DNA from: Xanthomonas codiaei
GTDB lineage: Bacteria > Pseudomonadota > Gammaproteobacteria > Xanthomonadales > Xanthomonadaceae
Reading direction: 5' to 3'
Assembly (NCBI RefSeq): GCF_002939785.1
Contig: NZ_MDEC01000033.1
Location: forward strand, 1 to 52,266
Length of the DNA: 52,266 nt
Shown: positions 27,947-38,204 of the stretch, in pieces
How the letters are laid out: the number at the start of each line of letters is the position of its first letter
Position numbering within the stretch: the first letter of the stretch is position 1
Program-made: the position numbers and the translations under genes
The notes under the pieces: generated by a model
Told to the model about the DNA's origin: nothing
The model's input: the letters and a program-made list of their open reading frames with translations, nothing else
Databases searched by the model: none

Positions 27947-28891
27947 TCAGGCGGAGAAGCTGTGCGGCTCGGCGGCGAATGCCACTGCCAGCGCGCCCTT
28001 GCCCACGTTGACCATGCCGGTCAGGCTCATCACGCTTTCGAACAGTTCCACGCCATGGGTCTGGCAGGCAGCCTGCAGTGCGGTGTAGCCGGGCAGCGCA
28101 TGCAGCTCGGACAGCTCGCCGCCGTAACCCACGCACACCGTGGGCGTCATCAGGCCTTCGCGGATCTTGCGCACAGTGAAGCCGAACAGCTTCTCGGCCG
28201 ACGGCTCGAAGCCCTTGAGCTTGGCCACCGGCTCGGTGACGCCGCGGTAGGCGCGCAGCACCGGTTTGATGTCCAGCGCACTGCCCAGCGCGGCGCCGAT
28301 CAGGCCCACGCTGCGATCGCCCTTGGTGCGCGCGCGCGCGCGCAGGTAGTACAGATCGCGCGGAATCATGTACCCATAGGTGTGTTCGGCCAGCTGTTCC
28401 AGGCGTGTGCGGATCGCCGCCACGCCCTGGCCCTGCTCGCGCAGGCGTACCGCTTCCACCGCGGTGATGCCTTGCCCGGCGAACAGGTTGAGCGTGTCGA
28501 TCACACGCAGCGCAAACGGCGAGCTATGGCCGGCAGCCTGGCGGATCGGCTTGTAGTCGTTGAGGATCGCGAAGCTGGCCTGCATCGCGTTGTCGTGGAT
28601 CTGACTGCGCAGCTTGGAGATGGTCAGGCAGAACACATGGTCGTAGTCGATCACCAGCCGTTGCAGGAACAGGTCGCGGATCTGGTTGACCGAAAACGGC
28701 GTGGTCTCGGCCTCGTGCCCGCGCTCGGCGACATGCGCCTGCAAAAAGCTCAGCGTGGCTTCCTCGTCGCGGTGATCGGCCAGCACGGCTTCGCCGATCC
28801 GTACGCTGATCGGCAGCACGATCACGTTGTTGCGTTGGATGAAGTCCTGCGGCAGGTCGCACGCACTGTCCACCACGATTCCGATGCGCAT
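27947..28891 (-). CDS. DegV-family fatty-acid-binding protein
   Basis: DegV/FakB-type proteins bind fatty acids; in Gram-positive bacteria they present them to a kinase for phosphorylation, and their role in Gram-negatives is unclear. The 314-residue product starts with the family motif IGIVVDSACDLP and has TTPFSVNQI near residue 64 and a CLTISKLRSQIHDNA segment (shown by CLTISKL), matching the two-domain fold. Length fits. A run of alternating CG at about 28328-28341 within the gene is simple sequence, not a frameshift. Confidence 0.87.
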   Translation of the reverse strand: MRIGIVVDSACDLPQDFIQRNNVIVLPISVRIGEAVLADHRDEEATLSFLQAHVAERGHEAETTPFSVNQIRDLFLQRLVIDYDHVFCLTISKLRSQIHDNAMQASFAILNDYKPIRQAAGHSSPFALRVIDTLNLFAGQGITAVEAVRLREQGQGVAAIRTRLEQLAEHTYGYMIPRDLYYLRARARTKGDRSVGLIGAALGSALDIKPVLRAYRGVTEPVAKLKGFEPSAEKLFGFTVRKIREGLMTPTVCVGYGGELSELHALPGYTALQAACQTHGVELFESVMSLTGMVNVGKGALAVAFAAEPHSFSA

Positions 28892-29382
28892 CGTCGCCCC
28901 CTCCGGCTATTGCGTCGTCTCCAAGTGCGAACGCTATCGCAAAACCGGTCCCAGGCGTAGACCCATGCACTGAATGCCTGGGCCGGCGGGCCTGCAATCG
29001 CGGACCTGGCGCGCCGTCGCCGCACTGCCGTCGCGGCAGGGGCGGCGCCAGCTTCCGCGCCGGCTGCATCCCTGTCCCCGGACCGTCCCGGCCCTCCCCA
29101 ATCGGACGACGGGTGCATGTGGCTGTGCAGCATTGGTGCACCCGGCAGGGCTGGGCAGCTGAGCGGAACATGACGCCCTGCCTGCGCAGAGGGCAGGAAT
29201 TGAGGACCAGGGCACGCTCGAGGTGGCAGGTAGCGCCCGCTATCGCGCTTGGCGCGCCCGCCTTGCCGGAATCGGTATAGCTCCTCCCGCGCAGGCGCTG
29301 CTAGGGTCGGTCGCGACCGCTACAGGGCAGGTCTCGGTGACGCCGTACCGGTGTCGCCGCGCCGAACACAATGGAGAGTCCA
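28892..29382. other. Intergenic region between degV and the GH12 gene
   Basis: A 491-nt spacer between divergent genes that must hold both promoters. No credible gene, repeat, clear -10/-35 pair or palindrome was recognised. Confidence 0.5.
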
Positions 29383-30198
29383 ATGCACACCACCCCATCC
29401 AACTCCCTCGCTCAGACCGGCGCGCAGACGCCCAGCCCCCGGCGGCGCGCCTCGCGCTGGTGGAAGGCGGCGCTGGCCATCGGCCTGGTGGCCCTGGCAC
29501 CGGCGGCGCTGGCCGGGCCTTACAAGATCTTTGGCAACCACTATGCCTGGGTCAATAACTTCAACGACCCCAACAACATCATCCAGGGCACCTTCGGGAC
29601 CGGCAGCACCCCCGAGCTGACCGTCACTTTCAACTTCGCCGACTACAACCTCTACGGTTACCCGGCGATCGTGCGCGGCTGGCACTACGACTGGAATCCG
29701 ACCAGCGACAAGCTGTTTCCCAAGCAGGTCTCCTCGATCACTTCGTTACCCTTCAAGTTCAAGTACAGCGCCGGCGGCAGCAACCTGGCGGGCGATTTCG
29801 CCTACGACATCTTCTTCCGCTGGGATACCAGCAAAGGCAACCCGCAGCTGGAAGTGATGATCTGGGGCGACCACAATTCCTGGCCGATCGGCACCGTGAC
29901 CGCGACCAATGTGATCACCGCCGGCGGGCGCACCTTCGATCTGTGGGAAGGCTTCAACTCCGGCGCCGGTTATTACGTCTACACCTTCATCCCGAGCGGT
30001 ACCGCCGGCCAGCCCACGCTCAAGACCAGCGGCAGTCTCAATATCGATGCCAAGCCGTTCCTGACCTGGCTGCAGAACAACCGCTCCAAGGATGGCCGCT
30101 ACAACAACAGCATGTATCTGCACGCGGCCGAGGCGGGTTTCGAAGTGGTGCGCGGCAACGGCTGGGCCAAGGTCAGCGCCACGCTGGACGCCAAGTAA
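29383..30198 (+). CDS. Secreted endoglucanase/xyloglucanase, glycoside hydrolase family 12
   Basis: GH12 enzymes cut beta-1,4 glucan or xyloglucan chains in plant cell walls. The 271-residue product has a signal peptide (basic RRRASRWW followed by a hydrophobic stretch, cleavage near AALAGP). The GH12 sandwich follows, with the nucleophile Glu157 in QLEVMIWGDH and the candidate acid/base Glu254 in AEAGFEVVRG. GGAGAG precedes ATG 29383; an ATG 12 nt upstream is also in frame. A strong hairpin follows the stop, and a partial second copy of the gene lies 350 nt downstream. It fits a plant-pathogen type II secreted enzyme. Confidence 0.88.
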   Translation: MHTTPSNSLAQTGAQTPSPRRRASRWWKAALAIGLVALAPAALAGPYKIFGNHYAWVNNFNDPNNIIQGTFGTGSTPELTVTFNFADYNLYGYPAIVRGWHYDWNPTSDKLFPKQVSSITSLPFKFKYSAGGSNLAGDFAYDIFFRWDTSKGNPQLEVMIWGDHNSWPIGTVTATNVITAGGRTFDLWEGFNSGAGYYVYTFIPSGTAGQPTLKTSGSLNIDAKPFLTWLQNNRSKDGRYNNSMYLHAAEAGFEVVRGNGWAKVSATLDAK

Positions 30199-30219
30199 CA
30201 CCCAACACGGATGACAGTT

Positions 30220-30246
30220 CCTGGACCGCCGCCGAGGCGGTCCAGG
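30220..30246 (+). terminator. Hairpin after the GH12 gene
   Basis: CCTGGACCGCC (30220-30230) pairs perfectly with GGCGGTCCAGG (30236-30246) around a 5-nt loop. It lies 21 nt after the stop codon. No T-run follows. Confidence 0.65.
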
Positions 30247-30550
30247 TCCGCTGGACGCGATGAACAGCAGACCGCGTCGATGGTTGGCGCAGGCTGTGGC
30301 TACCGCGAACGTCAGCGGCGTGGAAGCAATGACATGGTCGTGTGCGCGACGCCTGCAGCGCAGGCGTATCTCGGACGAGACCATGATGACCGGTCTGCAT
30401 AGAGACGCCATCCGCGCCCCGTGAGTGCGTGGAGTTCGGTGCACGACGAACCGTTGTCGCACTGCATGAAGCAACCCTCGTTCGCCCACCGCGCGGCGTG
30501 TTGCCGGGGACGTGGACGCGTTCCTCCCATGCATCATTGGAGTCGACCCC
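30247..30550. other. Spacer between the GH12 gene and its partial copy
   Basis: No GH12 N-terminal coding can be read here in any plus frame. A small hairpin (CGCCTGC 30350-30356 with GCAGGCG 30360-30366) is the only structure seen. Confidence 0.5.
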
Positions 30551-30847
30551 TCCAATGCGATCACCTCCGGTGGCATCAGCTACGACCTGTGGGAGGGCAA
30601 CAACGCCGCCGCGGGCTATTACGTGTACACCTTCATTCCGCATGGCACGGCCGGCAACAGCAATCCGCTTCCGTCCAAGGGCAATCTCAATGTGGACGTC
30701 AAGGCGTTTTTGACCAGGCTGCAGGCCTTGCGTGGCAGCGATGGTCGCTACAGCAGCGACCTGTACCTGCAGGTGGTGGAGGCTGGCTTCGAGGTCACCG
30801 ACGGGATGGGCACGGTGTCGTTGAGCGGATCCCTCGCTGCGAAGTAA
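30551..30847 (+). pseudogene. C-terminal remnant of a second GH12 gene
   Basis: From 30551 the frame encodes about 98 residues starting NAITSGGISYDLWEG, which aligns with NVITAGGRTFDLWEG of the intact GH12 protein. It continues through AAGYYVYTFIPHGTAG and DGRYSSDLYLQVVEAGFEV to the same C-terminal AAK/DAK end. The signal peptide, N-terminal two thirds and the nucleophile segment are missing, so it cannot be a working glucanase. It is a relic of a tandem duplication. An upstream ATG at 30512 gives a 111-residue frame that might still be translated. Confidence 0.85.
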
Positions 30848-30990
30848 TCCGGTGCTTGCTGCATCGTTGGTCACCGCGGCGCATGGTCAACGAAGCTTTC
30901 GAACCATGGGCCAGGCATCGCGGTGAGCCACAGCTGCCTGGCAGCATGGCCGGATAGCTGCCTGCTCGCGCGCCGCGCTGTTGTTGAATC

Positions 30991-31031
30991 CATGTCCTCC
31001 ACCGCGGCGGCTGCGCGCGGTGGAGGACATG
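30991..31031 (-). terminator. Perfect 16-bp hairpin after the PL4 gene
   Basis: CATGTCCTCCACCGCG (30991-31006) pairs perfectly with CGCGGTGGAGGACATG (31016-31031) around a 9-nt loop. On the minus strand it starts 9 nt after the lyase stop. There is no U-tract, so it may protect the mRNA 3' end or act with Rho. Confidence 0.7.
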
Positions 31032-31040
31032 CCGGTCGCG

Positions 31041-32642
31041 CTACAGCGCCACCAGTTGCACGCTGTCCAGCACAAAGGCCGGGCTCAGGTAGCCGTTGTC
31101 CGGCGATCCCGAGGCAATGCCGATCTCGATGCGGTTGGTGCCCGTCTGCAGTGCGGATGCCGGAATGTCCACCTCGTACAGCGTGTTGTTGCCGCGCGTG
31201 GTGCCGCGGGTGATGCCACGCGTCCTGGGCTGCGTAGGCGCGGCAGGCACCGGCCCGTTCCAGCGTGCATTCACGCTGACCTGCGGGCGCCCACCGGCCT
31301 GTGCCAGCGGCACGAAGATGCGCAGGCGATAGGCGCGCACCGCGTTGGCTGCCAGCGTGAAGTCGATACGGGTGGGCGTGTTGATGCCGCGCCACTGCAC
31401 TGCCGGAAAACTGCCCGCATTGCTGGAACCTACGGTATAGGTGAGCGGGGCCCAGCGCATGCGCGTGTCGGAAGGATGCGCGCGTGGCAGCAGGTCGGCA
31501 TGCCGGAATCCACCCGGCGTGCCATCGGCAACGCCGATCTGCCACTTCACCGCGCCCGGCAGGACCGTCGCCTGCAAGGCGGCCTGTGCGGTGGCATTGG
31601 CGAAGACTTCGACATCGCGTTGCGCCACCTCCAGCTCGTGTTGATACAGCGTCATGCGGTAGCGGCCCGGGCGGACCCCGGCAATCTGGTAATCGCCGCT
31701 GCCATTGGCGGTAGCCCAGTACTGCGCCTGCGCGTTACGCAGGCCGATCACCGCCGGTTGGCCTGCCGGCACGCCGCTCACCCGCCCGCTGACGCCGCCG
31801 CGCCCGCTGCCGGCCAGGTAGCCGCTGAGCCCCAGGGTGGCATCGATGAAATCGGTGCTGCGTTGTGCGCTGGACGGCGCACCGCCATCGGTGAACAGCA
31901 GGCCATAGACGCCATGCAGGCCACCGCGAAACGCCTCGGTCTGGGTATGGTCGGAGTACATGTAGTTGTAGAGCTCATGCGTCACGTGGGTTTTCTGCGT
32001 GGCGATGTCCTTGAAGAACGGTCCGCCCGAACTGTGCTCGCGATTGCCCATCAGCATGAACACCGCAACGCCGGAGCCGCTGACGCCATGCTCCTGGTCG
32101 TCCATCATCCGTCGTGCGGAGTAGAACTTGGAGCTGGTGCGCCCATCCGGCAGCAGGAACACGTCTTCGCCTTCGATGACCGTACCGACGCTGGAATCCG
32201 GTTCCTGCTGCGCAGCGGGCAGCTTGCCGACATTCAGCCGCGCAATGAAGCGTAGTTCGCCCACCGGTAGCAGGGTTGGCGCATAGGTGGCCATGTAGAT
32301 CGCATTGCGGCCCTTGCGGACGATGTAGTACTGGATCAGATCGCCGGCCTTGGCCGACACCACGATCGCCCCACCCACCACGCGTGCGTCCACGCTGGCG
32401 CTGCCCAGCCCGGAAGCGATATGCGAGCCCTTGGATTCGGTGGTCTGCAGCTCGTTGCCGCGATAACGCATCGAGACGATATCGCCATTGCCGGCGTTGA
32501 CCGAAAACACCAGCTCCGCGCCGGTGTCCACCACCACGCGCTCGCCGCTGCGGGTGAAGCCGAATGCGGCCATCGCCGGTGCGCTGACGCCGGCGGACAA
32601 CAACAGTGCGCAGGCGAGGGTGTACAAACGATGGCGGGCCAT
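31041..32642 (-). CDS. Secreted rhamnogalacturonan lyase, polysaccharide lyase family 4
   Basis: PL4 enzymes cleave the rhamnogalacturonan I backbone of pectin by beta-elimination. The 533-residue product has a signal peptide (MARHRLYTLACALLLSAG, cleavage near APAMAA) and a large N-terminal beta-sandwich. A fibronectin-like middle module (SGRVSGVPAGQPAVIGL to RPGRYRMTLYQ, about residues 300-375) and a C-terminal carbohydrate-binding-like sandwich ending in LDSVQLVAL complete the three-module layout. Start at 32642 has GGAGAC upstream. Together with the nearby GH12 enzyme it suggests a plant cell-wall degradation island. Confidence 0.87.
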   Translation of the reverse strand: MARHRLYTLACALLLSAGVSAPAMAAFGFTRSGERVVVDTGAELVFSVNAGNGDIVSMRYRGNELQTTESKGSHIASGLGSASVDARVVGGAIVVSAKAGDLIQYYIVRKGRNAIYMATYAPTLLPVGELRFIARLNVGKLPAAQQEPDSSVGTVIEGEDVFLLPDGRTSSKFYSARRMMDDQEHGVSGSGVAVFMLMGNREHSSGGPFFKDIATQKTHVTHELYNYMYSDHTQTEAFRGGLHGVYGLLFTDGGAPSSAQRSTDFIDATLGLSGYLAGSGRGGVSGRVSGVPAGQPAVIGLRNAQAQYWATANGSGDYQIAGVRPGRYRMTLYQHELEVAQRDVEVFANATAQAALQATVLPGAVKWQIGVADGTPGGFRHADLLPRAHPSDTRMRWAPLTYTVGSSNAGSFPAVQWRGINTPTRIDFTLAANAVRAYRLRIFVPLAQAGGRPQVSVNARWNGPVPAAPTQPRTRGITRGTTRGNNTLYEVDIPASALQTGTNRIEIGIASGSPDNGYLSPAFVLDSVQLVAL

Positions 32643-33015
32643 GCTGGTCTCCGTTCGGAAGCAGGGCATCGTTGCGATGCATGCATGCGATCCTAGGCGG
32701 GCGCGACAGCGGCGGCGAGCACCGGAGGCACAGAACGTGCGCACTGTTCGATATTCCAGTAATGAATTTTGGAGTGGTTGGCAGAGTGCAGGCGTCGCCG
32801 ATCGATCGGCACGCTGGGCGAGCGCAACAGGCAGCAGCAGCGCGCGCCGCCGCAGCGGCTAGGATGCGCAGCGAGGCGCTGCCAGATGGGCGTCGATGGC
32901 GCATGGGCGCGGCAGTGCAGGAGTGGCACATGCCGCACCGAGCAGCGCCGCGCATGGCGATGGGGGCAGTTGAATTGGTTCGCTGCCCTTACGACACGCC
33001 GACGTCATTCACGGC
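32643..33015. other. Intergenic region holding degenerate repeat copy E
   Basis: No gene was recognised. At about 32866-32960, in reverse orientation, GGAGTGGCACATGCCG, CCGAGCAGCGCCGCGC and preceding GCGCGGCAGTG follow the order of the dispersed repeat, but with many changes. Confidence 0.45.
32866..32960 (-). repeat. Degenerate copy E of the dispersed repeat
   Basis: Segments GCGCAGCGAG, GGCGCGGCAGTG, GGAGTGGCACATGCCG and CCGAGCA align in order with the reverse complement of copy C (GAGTGGTACATGCCG, CCGAGCACCG). The inverted ends are not recognisable. An ancient copy is likely but not certain. Confidence 0.4.
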
Positions 33016-33396
33016 TCAGCGCAATGCTTCGCGCACCGAGGCGATCGTGGCCATCCATTGCTCGCGCTTGCCGATCACGAAGCGGTAGGCGTTTCCATCG
33101 CTCACGTGCACCGCCAACGCTGTGGGCGCGATCGGCACCAGGCCGAGCAGGCGCGTCCAGCAGGGCTGCATCGCCACGATCTGCCGCAACGGTATGCTCA
33201 GCGACCGTGTCCGCACATCGAAGGCCTGTGGCTGAAACAGCAGCGCGTCGGCGGTGAGGATCAGGCGCCCGCCTACCGCCTCCATCCCGCACTGCAGATT
33301 GGCGGGTGCTTGGCGCAACACGTCGCGCTCGATCGAACGCAATCCGCCGCCCTGGAACAGCGAACTCACGGTCGTGCAGCGGCAATGCGAGAACAC
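33016..33396 (-). CDS. Small GRAM/PH-like domain protein
   Basis: Up to 126 residues. The pattern GGRLILTADALLFQPQAFDVRTRSLSIPLRQI (cited by GGRLILTADALLF and LSIPLRQI), a later LAVHVSDGNAYRFVIGKREQW, and a final helix (MATIASVREAL) resembles the GRAM domain, a lipid- or protein-binding PH-like fold. No signal peptide. The start is uncertain: GTG at 33396 or GTG at 33369, which begins closer to the domain. The partner and process are unknown. Confidence 0.6.
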   Translation of the reverse strand: MFSHCRCTTVSSLFQGGGLRSIERDVLRQAPANLQCGMEAVGGRLILTADALLFQPQAFDVRTRSLSIPLRQIVAMQPCWTRLLGLVPIAPTALAVHVSDGNAYRFVIGKREQWMATIASVREALR

Positions 33397-33480
33397 GGCA
33401 TCTGCCAGGGCGGGACGCCACGGCTGTCGAGCGGTGCCAGGAGTAAAACCGAAAACATGCGATAGGCCTGCTGGGCTGCG

Positions 33481-33897
33481 TCACTGCAGTGGAGGCTGCC
33501 GGCCGGAGGCGGCAGCACGCCATGACAACACATCGCCCATGTACGCCAGACCACCGCCGATCATGTACATGAGCAGATCGTGCGCGGTGGCGGTATTGCC
33601 GAGCGCGATATAGGCGACGCTGCCAGGGCGCAGCCCCAGGCGGTCGGCCAGGTGGATCGCCTGCAGGCTTTCGATCAGGCACCCGCTGGCCACTGCCAGC
33701 ACGCAGGCCCAGCGTGGTGCGGGCGCCAGCACGCCGCGTAGCCCGCAGTAGACCAGGATCACCGCCAGCATGTCGCCCAGGCTGCCGCGCACCCACGGCC
33801 CGCCGAGCCTGCCGGCTCCAATCGCGACTTCGATGGCAAACACGGCGCCGGCGAGCAGCAGGTAGAGGGCGCGTACGCGCAGCGACAGGCGGCTCAT
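33481..33897 (-). CDS. DUF2809 family membrane protein
   Basis: A 138-residue inner-membrane protein with about four helices. The segments RALYLLLAGAVFAIEVAIG, GSLGDMLAVILVYCGLRG and ALGNTATAHDLLMYMIGGGLAY match the VanZ-like DUF2809 family. Function unknown. Its start overlaps the stop of the secreted-protein gene at 33894-34475 by 4 nt, so the two are co-translated. Confidence 0.8.
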   Translation of the reverse strand: MSRLSLRVRALYLLLAGAVFAIEVAIGAGRLGGPWVRGSLGDMLAVILVYCGLRGVLAPAPRWACVLAVASGCLIESLQAIHLADRLGLRPGSVAYIALGNTATAHDLLMYMIGGGLAYMGDVLSWRAAASGRQPPLQ

Positions 33898-34475
33898 CGT
33901 GTCGTCGCGCGCCTGCGTTGGCGGCCCTGCGTATAGGTGGTGCCGAGCGGGATGCTGATGCCACGCTGGCGGTCGGTGAGGGTGACCTGCAGCTGCCACC
34001 GGCCCGGCAGGTCGCCGGCCTCGGCGCGGATGGTCAGGCCGAGGTTTGCGAGAAAGACGCTGCGCGGATCGCCGCTTATCTTTCCCTGCAGGCAGGGCGC
34101 ATCGATCGCATTCTGCTCGGCATGTCCGGCCGGGTCGATCACCCGGATGCTGCACACCACATCGGCGCGATGCTGCGCATCCAGGCCCGGGTTGGAGAGA
34201 AAGATCAGCAGGAACAGCGAATCGCCGGTGCCGACATGGTCCACTTCGTTGAAGTGCGGCGTGGTGTCGCTGGGCGTGTTCCATTTCGCCGCCCAGTCCG
34301 CATCGGCGGTCAGCAACAGGCTGGCGCCGAGGCCCTGGACCGTTTTCCGACTGGGCGATTCGGGAAGCGCCTCGCCGTGCCGATTGATCCATCCGGACTG
34401 GGCCAGGGCCGGCAGCGGCAGCAACGGCAGCGATAACGCGAACAGCGACGACAGCAGGGCAGGTGGCAGGCGCAT
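33894..34475 (-). CDS. Secreted protein of unknown function
   Basis: A 193-residue protein with a clear Sec signal (LLSSLFALSLPLLPLPALAQ, cleavage after ALAQ). The mature part begins SGWINRHGEALPESP, and contains DSLFLLIFLSNPGLD, two cysteines (VVCSI and APCLQG) that could form a disulfide, and a beta-rich C-terminal half (GRWQLQVTLTDRQRGI). The tail is basic (GRQRRRATTR). I do not recognise the family. It overlaps the downstream DUF2809 gene. A 140-nt gap separates it from the amidohydrolase pair upstream. Confidence 0.75.
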   Translation of the reverse strand: MRLPPALLSSLFALSLPLLPLPALAQSGWINRHGEALPESPSRKTVQGLGASLLLTADADWAAKWNTPSDTTPHFNEVDHVGTGDSLFLLIFLSNPGLDAQHRADVVCSIRVIDPAGHAEQNAIDAPCLQGKISGDPRSVFLANLGLTIRAEAGDLPGRWQLQVTLTDRQRGISIPLGTTYTQGRQRRRATTR

Positions 34476-34615
34476 GAGCAATCCTTGGCGAGCGCATCGC
34501 GCTGAAACGGCAGCGGAGCCGTGAGGCAGTGCGCCGGTACGCACTGCGCCAGCACAACGGGAATCGGCGCGATGCGTGCGCGGCGCGCACAGGGCACGCC
34601 GCAGGCCACAGGCAA

Positions 34616-35892
34616 TCACTTCAGATAGGCACGCGGCAACGGGCCGGCCTGCGGCATGTAGCGGTCGCGCAGCTCGGTCTGGCGCGAGCGCATCGGCATT
34701 TCGCGCCCGCCCAGCCACACCTGCTCGGCGTAGTGCGCCACGTCCAGCGGGTCGCCTTCCCACAACACCAGGTCGGCCTGCCTGCCCACCGCGATGCTGC
34801 CGATGCGATCGGCCACGCCGAAGATCTCCGCCGGTACGCGGGTCAGCCCGGCCAGGCCCGATTCCCACGGCAGGCCGTTGGCCACCGCATTGCCGGCCAG
34901 CTGGCGCAGCTTGCGCGCGTTGTGCGAGGCATCGCCGCTCTGGCTGAAGCTGACCTCCACCCCGGCCGCACGCAGGCGTGCGGCGTTCTCCAGCGTGGCG
35001 CCGATCTGGTCGAAGGTAGCCGGCAGATCCGCCAGGGCATTCACCAGCACCGGCACCCTGGCCTGGGCCAGTTGCGGCGCCAGCTTCCAGGCTTCGGCGC
35101 CACCGGCGATGGCGATGCGCACCTTCTCGCGCTGCGCCCAGCGCAACAACTGGCGGATATCGGCGGCGCGTTCCACCTGCACCACGATGCGGCCTTGCCC
35201 AGCCAGATACTTGGCCAGCACGCTGCGCCCGACCGGGGTCAGCAAGGCATGCGGCGAATCGGCCGGCACGCGGCCGCGCGCTTCGGCCACCAGTTGATCG
35301 AGCAGCATCCACTGCGCAGCGCGCGAGCTGCCGGTCAGGTCGGAGGCTGCCGCGCCGATGCGCAGGAACAAGGCATGCGGGCCCACCGGATCCGGGCTGC
35401 CATCCAGCCGCACGATGCCGCCCTGGCCGGCGATGAAGGCGCCACTGGTGGTCGCCCCCAGTGCGGTGAAGCCGATGCCTTCCACGCGCGCCACCGGCAC
35501 CAGCACCGACTCGGGGTTGTAGGCCAGGGTGACGTCGAACTCCGGGCGCATCGGTTGATCGGCCAGCTTGACGCCGCTGTCCACGGTGCTCTCCTCGCCG
35601 GAGATCTCCTCGATGCCGATCTCGGTGATGCCGCCGAACAAGGCAGGGGTCAGCGGCCGGCCACGGGCATCGATCACGCGGCCATCGGCCGGCGCTGCGA
35701 GGTTGCTGCCGATGGCGCGGATCACGCCGCCCTGCACCAGCACGTCGGTGTTGCGCAGCGTGCCCTGCGCGGTGGCGGTGTGCACGGTGGCGCCGCGGAT
35801 CAGCAACTGCTGGGCGGCGGCGGGCAGCGCCAGGGCCGCAAGCAGCAGGGCCGACAATGCGCGCAAACGCGGGCGATCAATGCGGGTGCGGC

Positions 35893-35896
<4 letters not shown>
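34616..35896 (-). CDS. Amidohydrolase-like secreted protein lacking the HxH metal motif
   Basis: A 426-residue protein with a signal peptide (ALSALLLAALALPAAAQ) and the amidohydrolase N- and C-terminal beta-sandwich (LIRGATVHTA, then IAVGRQADLVLWEGDPLDV). The position where active members read TPGxIDxHxH reads LTPALFGGITEIGI here, so the two metal-binding histidines are gone, and no replacement His cluster is seen later. It is probably not a hydrolase; a regulatory or structural partner role for the intact amidohydrolase is inferred. The two genes overlap by 4 nt (35893-35896), which favours equal production and complex formation. Confidence 0.8.
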
Positions 35897-37293
<1,397 letters not shown>

Positions 37294-37434
37294 GGATTTC
37301 CCCGGTGACACGAAAGCACAGGCCGCAAACCTAGCCGTCGGCGCGGTACTTGCCAAGTGCTGAAGGTTGCGGTCGCGGCTGCCTCATCACGTGCAAGAGC
37401 GCATGCTGTGCCGTATTCCTCAGGGGGCGCGTCG

Positions 37435-37995
37435 ATGATTGCCAAAACAGAACGCAACAAACAGGCCGATGTGGTCCTGGCTTTTTGGGAGCTGGCCGGG
37501 GCGGCGCGTTGGTTCACGCACAACGATGCGTTCGATGCCAACTTCCGCCAGCACTTCAGCGAGCAGCATTTCGCTGCCGCGCGCGGGGAGTATGCGCACT
37601 GGATGGAGCGTGCCGAAGACGCGCTGGCCTTGCTGATCCTGCTGGACCAGTTTCCGCGCAATGCCTTTCGTGGCAGCGCGCATGCCTACGCTACCGATGG
37701 ACTGGCACTGCAGTGCGCCCGGCAGGCGCTGGAACGCGGTTTCGATCAACAGGTGTCGGCGCAATTGCGGCTGTTCTTCTATCTGCCGTTCGAGCATGCC
37801 GAGGATCTGCAGGAACAGGCGCGCGCAGTGCAGCTGATCGGCGCATTGGACGATGCGGAAACCACGCGATGGGCGCTGGAACACCAGCAGATCATCCAGC
37901 GCTTTGGCCGCTTTCCGCATCGCAATGCGGTGCTGGGGCGTACGACCACGGCCGAGGAACAGCAGTTCCTGGACGATGGCGGGTTTGCTGGCTGA
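37435..37995 (+). CDS. DUF924 family protein
   Basis: A 186-residue, all-helical soluble protein matching DUF924, a TPR-like family. Typical segments are VLAFWELAGAARWF at the start, LALLILLDQFPRNAFRG near residue 62, LRLFFYLPFEHAEDL in the middle, and FGRFPHRNAVLGR towards the end. The function is unknown. The ATG at 37435 has AGGGGG upstream; the frame is open to 37357 but the extra residues are not conserved-looking. It is divergent from the amidohydrolase operon. Confidence 0.87.
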   Translation: MIAKTERNKQADVVLAFWELAGAARWFTHNDAFDANFRQHFSEQHFAAARGEYAHWMERAEDALALLILLDQFPRNAFRGSAHAYATDGLALQCARQALERGFDQQVSAQLRLFFYLPFEHAEDLQEQARAVQLIGALDDAETTRWALEHQQIIQRFGRFPHRNAVLGRTTTAEEQQFLDDGGFAG

Positions 37996-37999
37996 TGCT

Positions 38000-38023
38000 G
38001 GCATCGGCATCGGCATCGGCATC
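38000..38023. repeat. Four tandem GGCATC hexamers
   Basis: GGCATC is repeated four times without change, starting 5 nt after the DUF924 stop codon. A simple-sequence tract prone to slippage; it is not coding. Confidence 0.85.
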
Positions 38024-38153
38024 GCCAGACCCGGGCCGCCTCCCGGTGCGCGGTTGCATCGTTCATGCCATCCGGCGGCCGCAGTCATGCGACGGGCGAG
38101 CCGGTCGCCTGCAGTTGCTGCAGGTGATCGCTGGCTGACATCGGTCCATACCA

Positions 38154-38181
38154 AAACGGGCGCCCCGTGGAGCGCCCGTTT
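38154..38181 (-). terminator. Rho-independent terminator of the glutaredoxin-rhodanese gene
   Basis: AAACGGGCGC (38154-38163) pairs perfectly with GCGCCCGTTT (38172-38181) around an 8-nt loop. On the minus strand it lies 23 nt after the stop codon and is followed by a short T-run (TTTT). It could also end transcripts of the convergent DUF924 gene. Confidence 0.85.
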
Positions 38182-38204
38182 GGGTCAGCGGTGTCTGGCC
38201 AGGC

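Noticed and set aside
28328..28341. Alternating CG run in degV as a possible phase-variation tract
   Set aside because: It is a coding Arg/Ala stretch with mixed codons in an intact gene. No sign of slippage can be seen from one sequence.
30435..30459. Possible plant-inducible-promoter box (TTCGG-N15-TGTCG) upstream of the GH12 remnant
   Set aside because: The second half-site is TGTCG, not TTCG, and the gene downstream is truncated. One good half-site of this kind is expected by chance.
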